Source: Phytophthora colocasiae (taxonomy: Eukaryota; Oomycota; Peronosporomycetes; Peronosporales; Peronosporaceae). From it: 64,000 nucleotides of DNA. Position 1 is the stretch's first letter; each line of letters starts with the position of its first letter. The stretch spans positions 1,054,001-1,118,000 of the forward strand of contig JAGKQI010000061.1 of NCBI GenBank assembly GCA_018806915.1, given 5' to 3'. A program made the position numbers and the translations under genes. Positions 1-9,547 of the stretch are shown one piece after another. A model generated the notes under the pieces. It had not been told where the DNA came from. It did no database searches and was given only the letters and a program-made list of their open reading frames with translations.

Positions 1-2555
1 GAGCACACAATTGTAGTGGCGGAGTCGTCTGGTAGCGCTATAGTGGCGGATGTCGCCAGTAGGTCCTTTGTATTTTCGAAAGCTATTCGCTCTGTATCAG
101 TCAATGTGACTGAGATGCCAGCCGCGACGCGCTTTGTGCGCTTTCCACCTTTCAGAGATTCATCAAGTCGCTGCTGGAGAGGCTCAACGGTGCGAGCATA
201 ATCGACGACAGATTCCCTCACCCAGTTCGCAGCGCACAGAAACTGTTGCAACTGGCCTGCCGTTTCTGGGTAAGGCATCGATCGTAGTACGTCAATGCGA
301 GCTGGATCGTGTGAAACACCATCACTGTCGATGATGCGTCCACACCACTTCACAGATTGCTGGTAGATGCTGCTCTTCTTCGCGCTCAGCTTGAGCCCGT
401 ACGCAGCTACCAAGTCGAAAAACTCTTCCAGCTTGGCTACGTATTCGTCGATGTCATCGGCAAATAGGAGTAGATCATCAATCCAAATGACAATGGAAGT
501 ATACAGCATCGAATCGAAGCACCGCTCCATCGTCTGCTGAAAATGCACAGCGGCATCACAGCATCCCTGAGGAACACGACGTGGAGTGTATATTTTGGTG
601 TCTGTAATGTACGACATTAGCTCTTGGCAGAGCTTATCTAGGGGTAGCTGCCAAAAGCCTTTGAGCAGGTCAAATAACCCAAAATGTTTCTTGCCTCGAG
701 TATGTTCGAGTAGAGTAGCCATGTGTGGCATCGTGCTAATCATTGCCTCTATGAGGTCGTTCACAACACGGTAGTCACACGTCTGGCGATACGCGTCAGA
801 ATTTTCACCTGGCTTGCGTACTGGGAGCACTGGGCTAGCCCAACGGCTGCTGGGGTTTTCATACACCCAGCCTAGCTTTACGAGCTTACCGTTAAATTCA
901 CGCAGGAAAGTTCGCACGGCCGGAGGATAGTGCCTCGGCTTACATTTGACTGCGCTGGCGCCTTCTTTAAGCCGGATCTTTAAGGGGTCCACTTTTGCAG
1001 GTGGGTCATTGCCCAGTTCGAGTCTCCAGATATCGTGCTTGTCCACTATGGTGCGGAGCTGTTGCTCCAACCTCCGTGGAAAACCGTGCTCGAGTGCCTG
1101 GGCTACGAGTCTGTCGAGAGCATTTCGTAGGTCCTGGTCCGTGAAACGGGACGATAGAGTTGGTAGGTCATCTTCAACTTCAACATCTGCATCCTCTTTG
1201 TCTTCAACTCGCACCGCTAATTGCTCCAATTGCCGGTCAATGTCGATTCCGAGCGATTTTAAGACATCTTGCCCTAATATGAACTCTGGTTCTTCACCTT
1301 CGATAATGAGGCACTCAACTGGCTCATGGAGCGAGACGGGCCCGGCTGCCGTATTCAGCAATAGACGAAGATGAACAGAGGACATACAATTGACCTCATG
1401 GTCTGCCACAGTCACGTTCACCACTGGGGTCTCAAGTGTCTGTATAGTCACAGATGGGTCCAGTTGTTGTAGCTGCACAACGTGCCGGCGTCCAATGGCA
1501 GTTCTATCCGCACCGGTGTCGGCGCAAAAGGGCACCGACAGCACTCCATTGAGTAAAATAGACTTCTCTTCGGATGGTAGGCATTCCCGCAGACGCTTGA
1601 GTTTAGCTACGGTTCGCTTATTTCCGTCGTTCGATCGCTGTGCGCGGAGCTTGCGGCGGATGTCAGCTTTCTGGTCATCGGAAGCTGTTGGGCATTCCGA
1701 TAGCCAATGCATCTCACTGCAATGGGGGCACGGAGTGGGCGGCACTTTGGGTCGCTCGGCAGTTGTCTTAGTAACCGGTCTTGGACCTGCACTACGGGGT
1801 TCACTATTGGGTTTGGGTTTTTTAGTTGGTTGCTTGTTAAGGCCAGGTTGAGATGGACGCTCACCACTACCGTCGCTTCTACCGCGCTTTGTGCGCTTCT
1901 GGCTCTGGTAAGCTCGCTCCTGGTCCAACGCCTTCTCTAGCACCAAGTCGTGCAGCAAGACCTCGTCTTCCTTTGCTTTACGCACCTGGAAACGAATTGC
2001 CCGCTGTACTTCATCAAGTAGAGCTTTGGGCTCTAATGACGCGATCAGTATGCGGCATAGTTGTTGCCTGCCATCCGATCCAGTGAAAAACTGATTCCAA
2101 CCATGTTCGTCAATGATATCATGACAGCGTTTGAAATACTGTATCACTCTTTCGCTCACGTCAGTTTCAGACATGTCCATACGCAACTGGTCACGCATTT
2201 CCGCGTCAATGTCTGGAACGTCGTTGTTCTTCACACTGGTGATAATCTTGTCGACCTCCGCCATGATATGATCGTCAGTGACGTCGTCAATTGAGATTTG
2301 CCAACGGAGGAGGCACCACATGCGGAGGAGCCCCTCGTCGAAGGTGTTCTTGACCGGGACGATTAGATCGCCCGTATTGTCCTTAGCACGACTCTGGATT
2401 GTCTCTTCATACTCTCGGCGCTCTCGGCGCCACTTCACCAAGGCTGCATGTGAGGTGCTTGAGAGACGAGGAGGCAAAATCGGCGTGAAGATCGGGGCGC
2501 CACGGTCCTGGTCATCATCATTCGAGGTCGTGTTGGTTGACCGAGTCTTGGCCAT
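1..2555 (-). CDS. Gag-pol polyprotein of minus-strand Gypsy element (partial, 3' end off window)
   Basis: I translated the minus strand from the ATG at 2555 to base 1 and found no stop, giving about 851 codons. In order: a gag-like helical region (residues about 1-250); one zinc knuckle near residue 278 with spacing C-x2-C-x3-H-x4-C (CPHCSEMHWLSEC); a retropepsin with ADTGAD near residue 343 and a downstream ILGQD; and a reverse transcriptase from about residue 530 with WASPVLPVRK, LFDLLKGFWQLPL and the catalytic box WIDDLLLFADD near residue 690. RNase H should follow beyond the left edge. Gag and pol are in one frame, so no recoding is needed. The knuckle has one residue fewer than the usual CX2CX4HX4C, and the usual YxDD tyrosine is tryptophan. 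The ATG is the first one after the LTR. The frame is undamaged in this window, unlike the neighbouring chromovirus. Confidence 0.88.
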   Translation of the reverse strand, partial: MAKTRSTNTTSNDDDQDRGAPIFTPILPPRLSSTSHAALVKWRRERREYEETIQSRAKDNTGDLIVPVKNTFDEGLLRMWCLLRWQISIDDVTDDHIMAEVDKIITSVKNNDVPDIDAEMRDQLRMDMSETDVSERVIQYFKRCHDIIDEHGWNQFFTGSDGRQQLCRILIASLEPKALLDEVQRAIRFQVRKAKEDEVLLHDLVLEKALDQERAYQSQKRTKRGRSDGSGERPSQPGLNKQPTKKPKPNSEPRSAGPRPVTKTTAERPKVPPTPCPHCSEMHWLSECPTASDDQKADIRRKLRAQRSNDGNKRTVAKLKRLRECLPSEEKSILLNGVLSVPFCADTGADRTAIGRRHVVQLQQLDPSVTIQTLETPVVNVTVADHEVNCMSSVHLRLLLNTAAGPVSLHEPVECLIIEGEEPEFILGQDVLKSLGIDIDRQLEQLAVRVEDKEDADVEVEDDLPTLSSRFTDQDLRNALDRLVAQALEHGFPRRLEQQLRTIVDKHDIWRLELGNDPPAKVDPLKIRLKEGASAVKCKPRHYPPAVRTFLREFNGKLVKLGWVYENPSSRWASPVLPVRKPGENSDAYRQTCDYRVVNDLIEAMISTMPHMATLLEHTRGKKHFGLFDLLKGFWQLPLDKLCQELMSYITDTKIYTPRRVPQGCCDAAVHFQQTMERCFDSMLYTSIVIWIDDLLLFADDIDEYVAKLEEFFDLVAAYGLKLSAKKSSIYQQSVKWCGRIIDSDGVSHDPARIDVLRSMPYPETAGQLQQFLCAANWVRESVVDYARTVEPLQQRLDESLKGGKRTKRVAAGISVTLTDTERIAFENTKDLLATSATIALPDDSATTIVC

Positions 2556-2593
2556 CTTCGTGGTTCGAGCAGAAGAACTGCTAAAGAATTCTT

Positions 2594-2898
2594 TGTAGTG
2601 TCTGCAGGGAAATCGAAGACACACGGGGGGAGTCGGCGAAGCTCCCTGAAGGTTTTTGCCGAAGTGTATTGCTAGTGGTAGATTGCAAAGTGAGGTTGTT
2701 CCTAATTGCTAGCTTAGTTTACCAAATGCCACTTGGTTGGCCACGGTGTGTGTCAACACATTTGTCGTTATGTCATCAACATTGTCGTGACGCCAATCTT
2801 GTTGTCAACAGCGTTGGCGTTATCGGCTTCCCGCAGCTCTGGCTGGAGTTGGCTGGGTGGATACTGTGCATGAATATGCATGCCTTGGCAGCACTACA
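2594..2898 (-). repeat. LTR of the minus-strand Gypsy element
   Basis: On the plus strand this 305-bp block starts TGTAGTG (2594-2600) and ends CACTACA (2892-2898): TG...CA ends inside a perfect 7-bp terminal inverted repeat. Immediately outside on the right the sequence joins array unit A. On the inner side only 38 nt separate it from the gag ATG. Its partner LTR is not in the window, so the boundaries rest on the terminal repeat and on where homology to array units starts. Confidence 0.7.
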
Positions 2899-2911
2899 CA
2901 GCGTTTTGTTT

Positions 2912-3216
2912 CTAATCGAGACTATCGATGACTAGATTCATCACGGTACGTAGATCGACAACGGCGATTGCATTTACACCATTTGGGAGCGCTTGGTTCG
3001 CGGGGATCGACAAGATTCGGTGCATGTCGAAGGTGACATTGGCAGCAGCTCCAGCAGCTGCGGGTCGAATTGTTCCGCTCGCTATTGTTCTAATGGTTGG
3101 GTGTGGCCGGGTCGTACTGTCATAGAGCGCATATCGAATCTGAGTACCAGGGGCACTGACTTTCAATAGCAGCACATACTGGATCCCAGTATAACCGAAC
3201 CACCATTCGGCAGCTT
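2912..3216 (-). pseudogene. Nuclease-fold ORF copy A, C-terminal part (cut off by retrotransposon)
   Basis: These bases encode the last 100 or so residues of the 263-aa nuclease-fold protein, collinear with copies at 24186-24977 and 33074-33865. The coding sequence is interrupted at 3216 by the 5' LTR of the chromovirus, and the N-terminal part resumes at 20414. The catalytic-type motifs are on the other side of the insertion; this side holds the hydrophobic strand after the ExG motif and the Ala/Pro-rich C-terminal region. The stop codon is at 2912. Confidence 0.85.
3213..3216. repeat. Target-site duplication GCTT, left copy
   Basis: GCTT directly precedes the TG of the 5' LTR and is repeated at 20414-20417 after the CA of the 3' LTR. 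The uninterrupted copy D (near 33380) has GCTT once at this point, as expected of a target duplication. A 5-bp reading (AGCTT) is possible if the last A of the LTR is assigned to the target. Confidence 0.8.
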
Positions 3217-4904
3217 TGACATGATGTTAATTCCGATTTTCGAGCGACAGGTGGATATTACGTTACGATGCGATTGGTTATACTATGGGTTATAAGCGAA
3301 AGGGACTTTGGGACGCGGCCGCACCCGTGCGACATCTGTGGAAGATTGTGGATAAACCTTCGCCTGACTGTAAAGGGGCCCAAAGGACCAGAAGTGTACT
3401 TCAGAGTGTGCACAACTCTGGAGGTCAACTACACTCTGTCTGGTCACCGGACTTTCCCCGACGATGAGTGCCTAAGTTCTGGCGGAAAGTCTCTCAGAAG
3501 AACGTATCTCTGAGAGACCTCATCCCGTTACCGTCCAGCGCGACGATGGATGGTTCAAGGATTCACAATATATACCCACAGAGACCAAGTATCGCGCGCC
3601 GGACGCCGCGCACCCGCGCAACCCTCAGGATCTTCATGTACGTTGTAGCATTGGTGCTCCGTACTCTGGTTTAGTACTCAAGACTCTGGTATCTCTAACT
3701 CTGAGTGACTAGGACTCTGAAAACCAAGTGACTTCAGACTCTGAAAACCAGGATACCAGACTCCGAAACCACCGAAGATTCAAGACCATACTGAAACCAA
3801 GTGAACCCAAGTTCAAGTCACGCACTCAAGTGATTACTGACCTGCACATCCCCCGTAATGACGTCTCTACCTGTCAACCCATCGAGATCGGCTGCACAGA
3901 CTGCATACTGAGACCAAGTCAAAGTACCAGATGTATACAAAGACCAAGAGTACCTGAGATATGAAGACTGACTGCATAAAGGACGCAAAAGACGACAAGA
4001 AGGAGAGAGTTACCAGAGATATATGATAGTTATGAGGAAGATAAACGATAAACAGAGTTCAATTTGCTTGCTACTGCACAAGTCCGCTTGAGAGGTATTC
4101 AAGCCACTACGTCATCACGTACGTCGTGTGATCTCCACCAAATTCAATCCCCTTAGGTGGAGATCAGGTAACGTAGAGACCTGAAAGGACCCGCCTATTC
4201 CATATCCTAGTTGGGTCGTTTGTTTTGTCTCTAGCGGTAGCCCATTTCATATTGATCGTTTGGACAGGCTCTGGAAACTAGACAGTCGTTTTCAGAGTGC
4301 AAGGTAGACTGTTATATATAGCCGATTGTATTGGTTTATATTTTCCCTCTATACTAGAGGGTGGTGCGCGAACGTAAAGGGATATCAGACAGACCAGGTG
4401 TCTGGTAGTAAGTCCCTAGTTGACCTGGAGTGTTAGCCCACCGTTCAAGGGCCTATAAAGAATAAGAACGGCTGTATATATTTGTATATTTTCGAACTCT
4501 GTGTATTGGTTGTTTATCTCTGAGAGTCAGGTATCTCGGTTCTGGATTTGTGATATTCAGACACCGATTTCAGACTTTCTCTGGTATATTAATCCCCTTT
4601 CGACCGCCGACTTCCTGGAAACCATCTTGGTTCCCAGAGATTCCGACTCCCGAACGCTCCTGGAAGGATTTCCTGAATACCGACACCAGACTCCAAGGGA
4701 AACCCCAACTTCTCTTCACAACACATTCTCAGACTCCGGCGAGGGTCATATTTCTGAAGACAACGAACCCACGAGGATACCTCAAGGTACCACACGCCAA
4801 CCTACCGTTGTACGGCTCTGAAAGCCCTTTTTCAGTAGTCATATAACTAGGGTTCACTATACGCCCCCCTGCTCCGCGACCAAAGTTTCACCGACTTCGC
4901 GACA
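3217..4904 (+). repeat. 5' LTR of chromovirus
   Basis: The 1688-bp LTR begins TGACATGATG and ends TTCGCGACA. It holds AT-rich TATA-like stretches (about 4312-4319 and 4471-4490) suited to a U3 promoter, and several perfect inverted repeats: 3489-3498 with 3509-3518; 4130-4139 with 4156-4165; 4345-4351 with 4355-4361. Short ORFs inside it are conserved between the two LTRs only because the LTRs are copies; I do not call them genes. Confidence 0.95.
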
Positions 4905-4906
4905 AC

Positions 4907-4925
4907 TGGTGCGCGTGCCCGGATC
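4907..4925 (+). other. Primer-binding site
   Basis: Two bases after the LTR comes TGGTGCGCGTGCCCGGATC. It starts with TGG, the complement of a tRNA CCA end, and its complement has the layout of a tRNA 3' end: CCA, one discriminator base, a 7-nt acceptor strand, then a CCGGG T-stem strand. I cannot name the tRNA. Confidence 0.75.
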
Positions 4926-4997
4926 TTTGGAATCGTGATATCACCGGATTTGAGAGTACAAGAAGAGAAAGTTTCCTGTCAAGCGTCTATATTCAAG

Positions 4998-7900
4998 ATG
5001 GCTACGCCAGGATCTACGAGAGGAGGACGCCGTGGTCGTGGTCGGAGCATTCCGACACGTCAATCCAAGCGTCTACAAGGTTTGTCACCTGAAGAGCAAC
5101 CAGACTTGGATGCTATCAAGAAGGCGGCCCGCGAGAAGAGGAAAGCTGCGCGAGAGAAGAAGGCAGCTGAGAATGTGAGCGTCCCAGAACCGGCGGTCGA
5201 AGACCAGCCTGCTGAGGAACCAGAAGCTCAAGAGACACCTGCTGTCTCTGGTGAACAAGGTTCTGAAGGCCCGTCAGAAGTCGAAGCTTCTGGTGACGAG
5301 GTGACCACTGCCCGCGAGGGTGGTGATGAGGCGTCTGAGGGAGGCGCCGATATGGTTGAGTCCCCGGAAGTGTTCAGATTCGGCAACTTCCGGCCAGTCC
5401 GTGGACGAAGTGAAAACAGAACCCGGACACTCTGAAGAACGTGTTCCACGGTCCCCGAAGTCTGAAGACGCATCAATGTCTGATGACATGGCAATCAAGT
5501 CTGAAGAGTCTCTGAAGACACCGTCTGATGAGTCTGGGAGGGCTGATTCGCTTGACGGGGAACGAGCTCTGAGGTATGTGCGTCGTGAGTTCCGCCGTTG
5601 GAGAGATATGGACACAGGCAAAGTCGTCCCGCCAAGCATCGAATATATGTGGCCGACGATGAAGCCTAGTGCTGATGCTTTCCAGAAAGCTGCTGCAGCG
5701 ACTGGCGACTACATCAAGTGGCGATGTTCCTCCGTTTTCCCCGAGGATATGTGGATCTCCGAGTTTCACGCGAGGCGTCATGGTTTTGGTTGGATCCAAG
5801 ACCTATCTTATGTTGAGATTCCGATGAGCACGTTGACAGCACCGGAGTGTGTGGCTGTTCTTCAGACAATGTTGTACGAGGCAGGATTCGAATTCCAGAA
5901 TCTCCTCCCAACCTGGCCCCAGACGCAGGCGTCAGCCGTCGTTGGGTCTCAAGTACGCAGTGTGGCGTCCGAACTTCAGAGTCGACTCGCAGTAGAATTG
6001 GTTGAGTGGGCCACAGTGACCGCCAGGTTACAAGTTCGCCGACTCCCAGAAAGCATGAAGCAAGAAGACACAGCTGGCAAGAACGAAGCAAACGGTGTAT
6101 TACCTGACGAAAATGCTGACCTACAAGGACAACGGCTGATCATGCGACTCCGGGTAACCGGACTCCGAGTGACGCACAGCTCTGATGGTTCCAGCAGTGA
6201 CGAGGCGCCGCAGTCCAAGCGCTTACAGCAGAGACCGCCGCGCCCACAAATCCCGTCGACACCGTCAGCTTTATCGACGCCATCGCTATCTTCACTGCCG
6301 CAGTACGAGAGCCGCTCTGATAACACGCGACCAGAGTCTGAAAATCCACTGTCCGAAGATCACAGCATCTCTCAGACTCAGATGTCAGACGTGCCAATTC
6401 CCAGTGTCATTGGGACCTCAGACGACCAGTCGTCGGGTTTCCAGACCTCACGAGGAAGCTCTACGGACTCGTCCTTGATGTCCATGAGTCGGAGGGCGGC
6501 ATCACATATGCCGCCGCCCACAGGAAGTCTGGCGCTAATCGCTCAAGGCGCTGATGTAGGAGGAACAGTCTCTGAAGGCATGGGGATCCAAGTGACGCGA
6601 ACGCTGTTACCAGTGAAACCAGAGTCCGAGGATGTCGACATGCCGGAAGAGAGACCAGAGGTGCCCGGTGCGGGGTCTGGAAACCAGGTGTCTGTCGGAA
6701 GTTCTTCACGGGATTTCGGACAATTGTCTCCGGAGATTCCGCCTGTATCTGTCTCCACCCGAAGCGAAAGTCACCAGAGCCACCGCCAAAGTGTGAAGAG
6801 TGAAGACCTTCCGAGACCACCGTCCCGACGTTTGAGTTCCATCGCGTCGAGTCGTACGAAGTCTGAAGCTCGAAGCTCTCAGAGATCAGGGCCTGCCCAG
6901 ATCGAGTTGAACATCATGAGGCAACAGCAGGAGTGGCAAAGCCGGATGGAGCAAGCGCAGATGGAGTTTTTGGCCCGAGAACGCTTGGAGACCATGGAAC
7001 GCGACCGTCGTCGAGAGCAACGTGACTTGGAGGCAAGACGCGAAATTCAGACGCTCACCGAGCGCTTGTTGAAGTCAGAAAACGCGAGGCTGGAGGCTGA
7101 GAGACGCGCCGACGATGCTGAAGAACGCAGAAGTCTGGTATCTGAAAGCAAGCTCAGGAATAGCAGCGCGGCAGAGTTGGAAACTCTGAAAACGGAGCTC
7201 CAGAACTCTGAAAACCAACGTCTGGAATCAGTGTTTGCTGAACGCTGGCGACAGAGAGAGGCTGAGACTGAAGCCGAACGTGCGCGTGCGACTGACGAGA
7301 TGAAACGGGACTGGATTTCTCAAATGGAAGCCTTACAACAGCGAATGAAAGTCATGGAAGCCGAGCGCGACAGGGAGAAAGAAAGTTCTCAGAACATGCA
7401 ACGGTTCCAAGCCGGTCAGTTGAGAAACCTTCGGGCGACATTATCCCAAGTTCAAGAGGCGCGAAGGGTCGGTCACCCTGATTCGGCCACTTCGAACCAA
7501 GTGTTACATACAGGCAACCCTGAAGTTGCAACTATGTATCCAGTATCCGGGTCAGAAATCAGAAGTGACGCAAGAAGGGTTGGGGTTGAACCCATGTCAC
7601 ACTCACCGGCTCTCAAGACGGAATCTCGAGAAGTTGCAACCTTCCAGCAAGGCACCCCTGCACGAAGCACGGGGACGAAGCGAGTGAAGCCTGAGAGGAA
7701 TGGCGGCGCTACTGCTGCTACGGCCACCCAGGTGACTCAAGCGACTTCGGTGACAGAGACCAAGGGTGATACCAGACGTGCGCCTACTCCGAGGCGAGAT
7801 CCGCCGCAGAGAACTGAAGCTAGGCGGCCTAATGGAGATCGAAGAGCGTCTCGCAGAGCGAAGCGTCATGATAGAGCACCAGACTCTGGTGGAGACTCTG

Positions 7901-9233
7901 ACAATTCAAGTTCAGACTCCGCGAGCTCGTCATCGGAGGACTCAGAGCCAGGTGAAGTGGTGAATCTGACGGCAGCAACTCAAGCACAAGCCGGAACCAC
8001 ACTTCTGACGCTAAGGCCGTTCATGAACTCGAACAACCTTGGGGAATTCGACCCCAGAGCTACTCTCAGGGAACGTGTCCACTGGTGGGAGCGATTTACG
8101 AATATGGCTTCTCAAGGAGGTTGGTCGACTAAGACGCGCATCCAGGAACTTAAGTTGAAGCTCCCTGTGTCTGCGCGAGACTGGTTTAACCAGCTACCCA
8201 AAAGTGTGTCCCGTGACTGGAAAGAGCTGTCTTCAGAGTTCAAGAAACGTTATTGCAAAGCTCGGTCATCGTATTCTGAGAGATACTTCACTATGGCTAT
8301 GAAAGACTCTGAGACTCCGCTTGAATTTTTCTACCGACTTAATTCTGCCGCTGGAAAAGCTGACATCGATTTCCGGAAGTCGTCCAAGCGTCTTAAAAGC
8401 ATGTACTGCGATTCATCACGAAGCTTAAGGATGCACGCCTGAAAACGTCGCTGCAAGGTCAGAGATTTCGACGAATTTCAGACTTGGAATATGCGTTGCA
8501 GCAAGATGAAGATGTGTGGCGAACTGGTGACCAAGAAATGACCCCTGCCAAGTCTCGAGACTTCCGGGCTGACAATATTCCGCGAGGACAGTTCAAGCCC
8601 AAGCGTGTGCATCGGACTTATGTCGCAAGAGATATGGATTCTGAAGACTATGACTCTGACAACTCTGAAAATCATAAGGAATCTCTGAAATCCAATCAGG
8701 ATACTAGAGATCAGACAGGCGATTCCAGAACTCCAAGTGCGACTTTAGAGTCTACCCGCGATGAAAGTACTGCGCAGGCATCTTCGAACAATTCAAAGGC
8801 GCCACCAAGTGCAGACTGGACGCAGACTCTGACGAATGAGGTATATCGAGTGATGGATAACATGGGATGGCGTCCGCCGCCCCAGTCCCCGTCTGGATCG
8901 TCAGGTCAAGGATTCCACCAGAGGCGTCATGAAAATAGTGGCTACTGGAACAAGTTCTGTGAAAAATGTCAACGCTCAGGACACTCAGAGGAAGATTGCT
9001 GGAGAGACGTCACGTGTGACCGATGTCAGGAAAAGGGACACCCGAGTCGAATGTGTCGGATGCCACCCTGTGAAGTATGTGGGAGACTACACCCTGGAAA
9101 ACCCTGTGAAGATCTGAAAACTCTGGAAGCACTCAAACAACTCGCTCGACAAGGTGCACTCAAGGACATGCCGAACCACCTACGGGAGAAACTCCTGAGT
9201 GATGAGGCAGACTCTGGGAAGCCGTTAAACTAA
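4998..9233 (+). pseudogene. Chromovirus Gag (two frameshifts), ends at a recoding signal
   Basis: Gag is the capsid/nucleocapsid polyprotein of the element. The likely start is the ATG at 4998, followed by an Arg/Gly-rich N-terminus. The frame shifts by one base between about 5350 and 5410 and again near 8395 inside an A run (four A where five would keep frame); together they cancel, so the ancestral Gag was one frame of about 1400 aa. Visible parts: an acidic Ser/Glu-rich region; a long charged coiled coil (about 6910-7470); a retrotransposon capsid-like domain (about 8010-8440, with FDPRATLRERVHWWERF); and three zinc knuckles at about 8950-9110 (CEKCQRSGHSEEDC and CDRCQEKGHPSRMC are CX2CX4HX4C, the third is CX2CX3HX4C). 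Tetrapeptides of the form hydrophobic-K-x-E recur. It stops at TAA 9231-9233, right after a slippery heptamer. Confidence 0.85.
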
Positions 9234-9271
9234 TATGCCCGTCGGATGGGGATCCGAAACGCGCCGGGCAT
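9224..9271 (+). promoter_or_regulatory. Candidate programmed -1 ribosomal frameshift signal at gag end
   Basis: The last gag codons read CCG TTA AAC TAA, so the heptamer G TTA AAC sits in the right phase for a -1 slip immediately before the stop. Four bases downstream begins a perfect nested hairpin: ATGCCCG (9235-9241) pairs with CGGGCAT (9265-9271), and inside it TCGGAT (9242-9247) pairs with ATCCGA (9252-9257) around a GGGG loop. After the slip the -1 frame reads through CTA ATA TGC and stays open to 9547. GTTAAAC is a natural slippery heptamer in nidoviruses. The position, phase, spacing and open -1 frame are seen directly; function is inferred. Confidence 0.7.
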
Positions 9272-9547
9272 GGCGTTACCCCAGAGTTGTGTGTTCTAGT
9301 GTGTGTAGGGCCAGAGCTGAGAAAGATTCACGATAACACTCAACAATGCATGACTACTTTTGCCCAAGAATCGACCAAACCTTCTGGAAACTCAGGGAAC
9401 GAGCTACCTGAGATCGCCGACGACGCCGACCCGACACCAGACGACTCAGTGTCGTTCAGGTTGAAGGATGGCGAGTGTTATGGCTGGTGGGAAGATAACT
9501 ACCCTGATCGGTCAAAGAGGGATGTGGTGATGGTGTATGTGCTGTGA
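9230..9547 (+). pseudogene. Pol N-terminal segment in the -1 frame after gag
   Basis: This open frame is entered only by the -1 slip at 9224-9230. It encodes about 105 residues that lead, with WWEDNYPDRSK near its end, to the protease. It ends at TGA 9545-9547, exactly where the protease frame (one base further back) takes over with GTG AAT GAC. No slippery sequence is present there, so the second break is best explained by loss of one base, probably a G in the CTG-GTG junction. This linker has no recognised domain. Confidence 0.65.

Larger units (their letters stand above)
1..2898 (-). mobile_element. Ty3/Gypsy-type LTR retrotransposon, left part outside window
   Basis: The 5' end of an LTR retrotransposon lies on the minus strand: an LTR (2594-2898), a very short 38-nt leader and a single fused gag-pol frame that leaves the window at base 1. 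The order zinc knuckle, protease, reverse transcriptase, and the RT sequence itself, place it in Ty3/Gypsy. Its outer LTR edge abuts the start of the tandem array: bases 2899 onward match the stretch that begins near 24173 downstream of another array unit. It therefore appears to be inserted at or near the edge of unit A. The second LTR and integrase would lie left of the window. Confidence 0.88.

Noticed and set aside
1607..1867. Minus-strand 86-aa frame starting MVSVHLNL
   Set aside because: It is out of phase with the long gag-pol frame read from ATG 2555, which contains the zinc knuckle and protease at this place.
2676..2694. 16-nt match between the left LTR (TAGATTGCAAAGTGAG) and 43679 onward
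   Set aside because: One mismatch in 16 is expected several times by chance in 64 kb, and flanks do not align.
3268..4846. Several 60-106-aa ORFs inside the 5' LTR, repeated at 18779-20355
   Set aside because: They are identical between LTRs because the LTRs are copies; there is no domain and no coding bias, and they lie in U3/R/U5 sequence.
9234..9299. Stop-codon readthrough of the gag TAA in the same frame
   Set aside because: The gag frame meets a second stop (TAG 9297-9299) after 21 codons, whereas the -1 frame is open.
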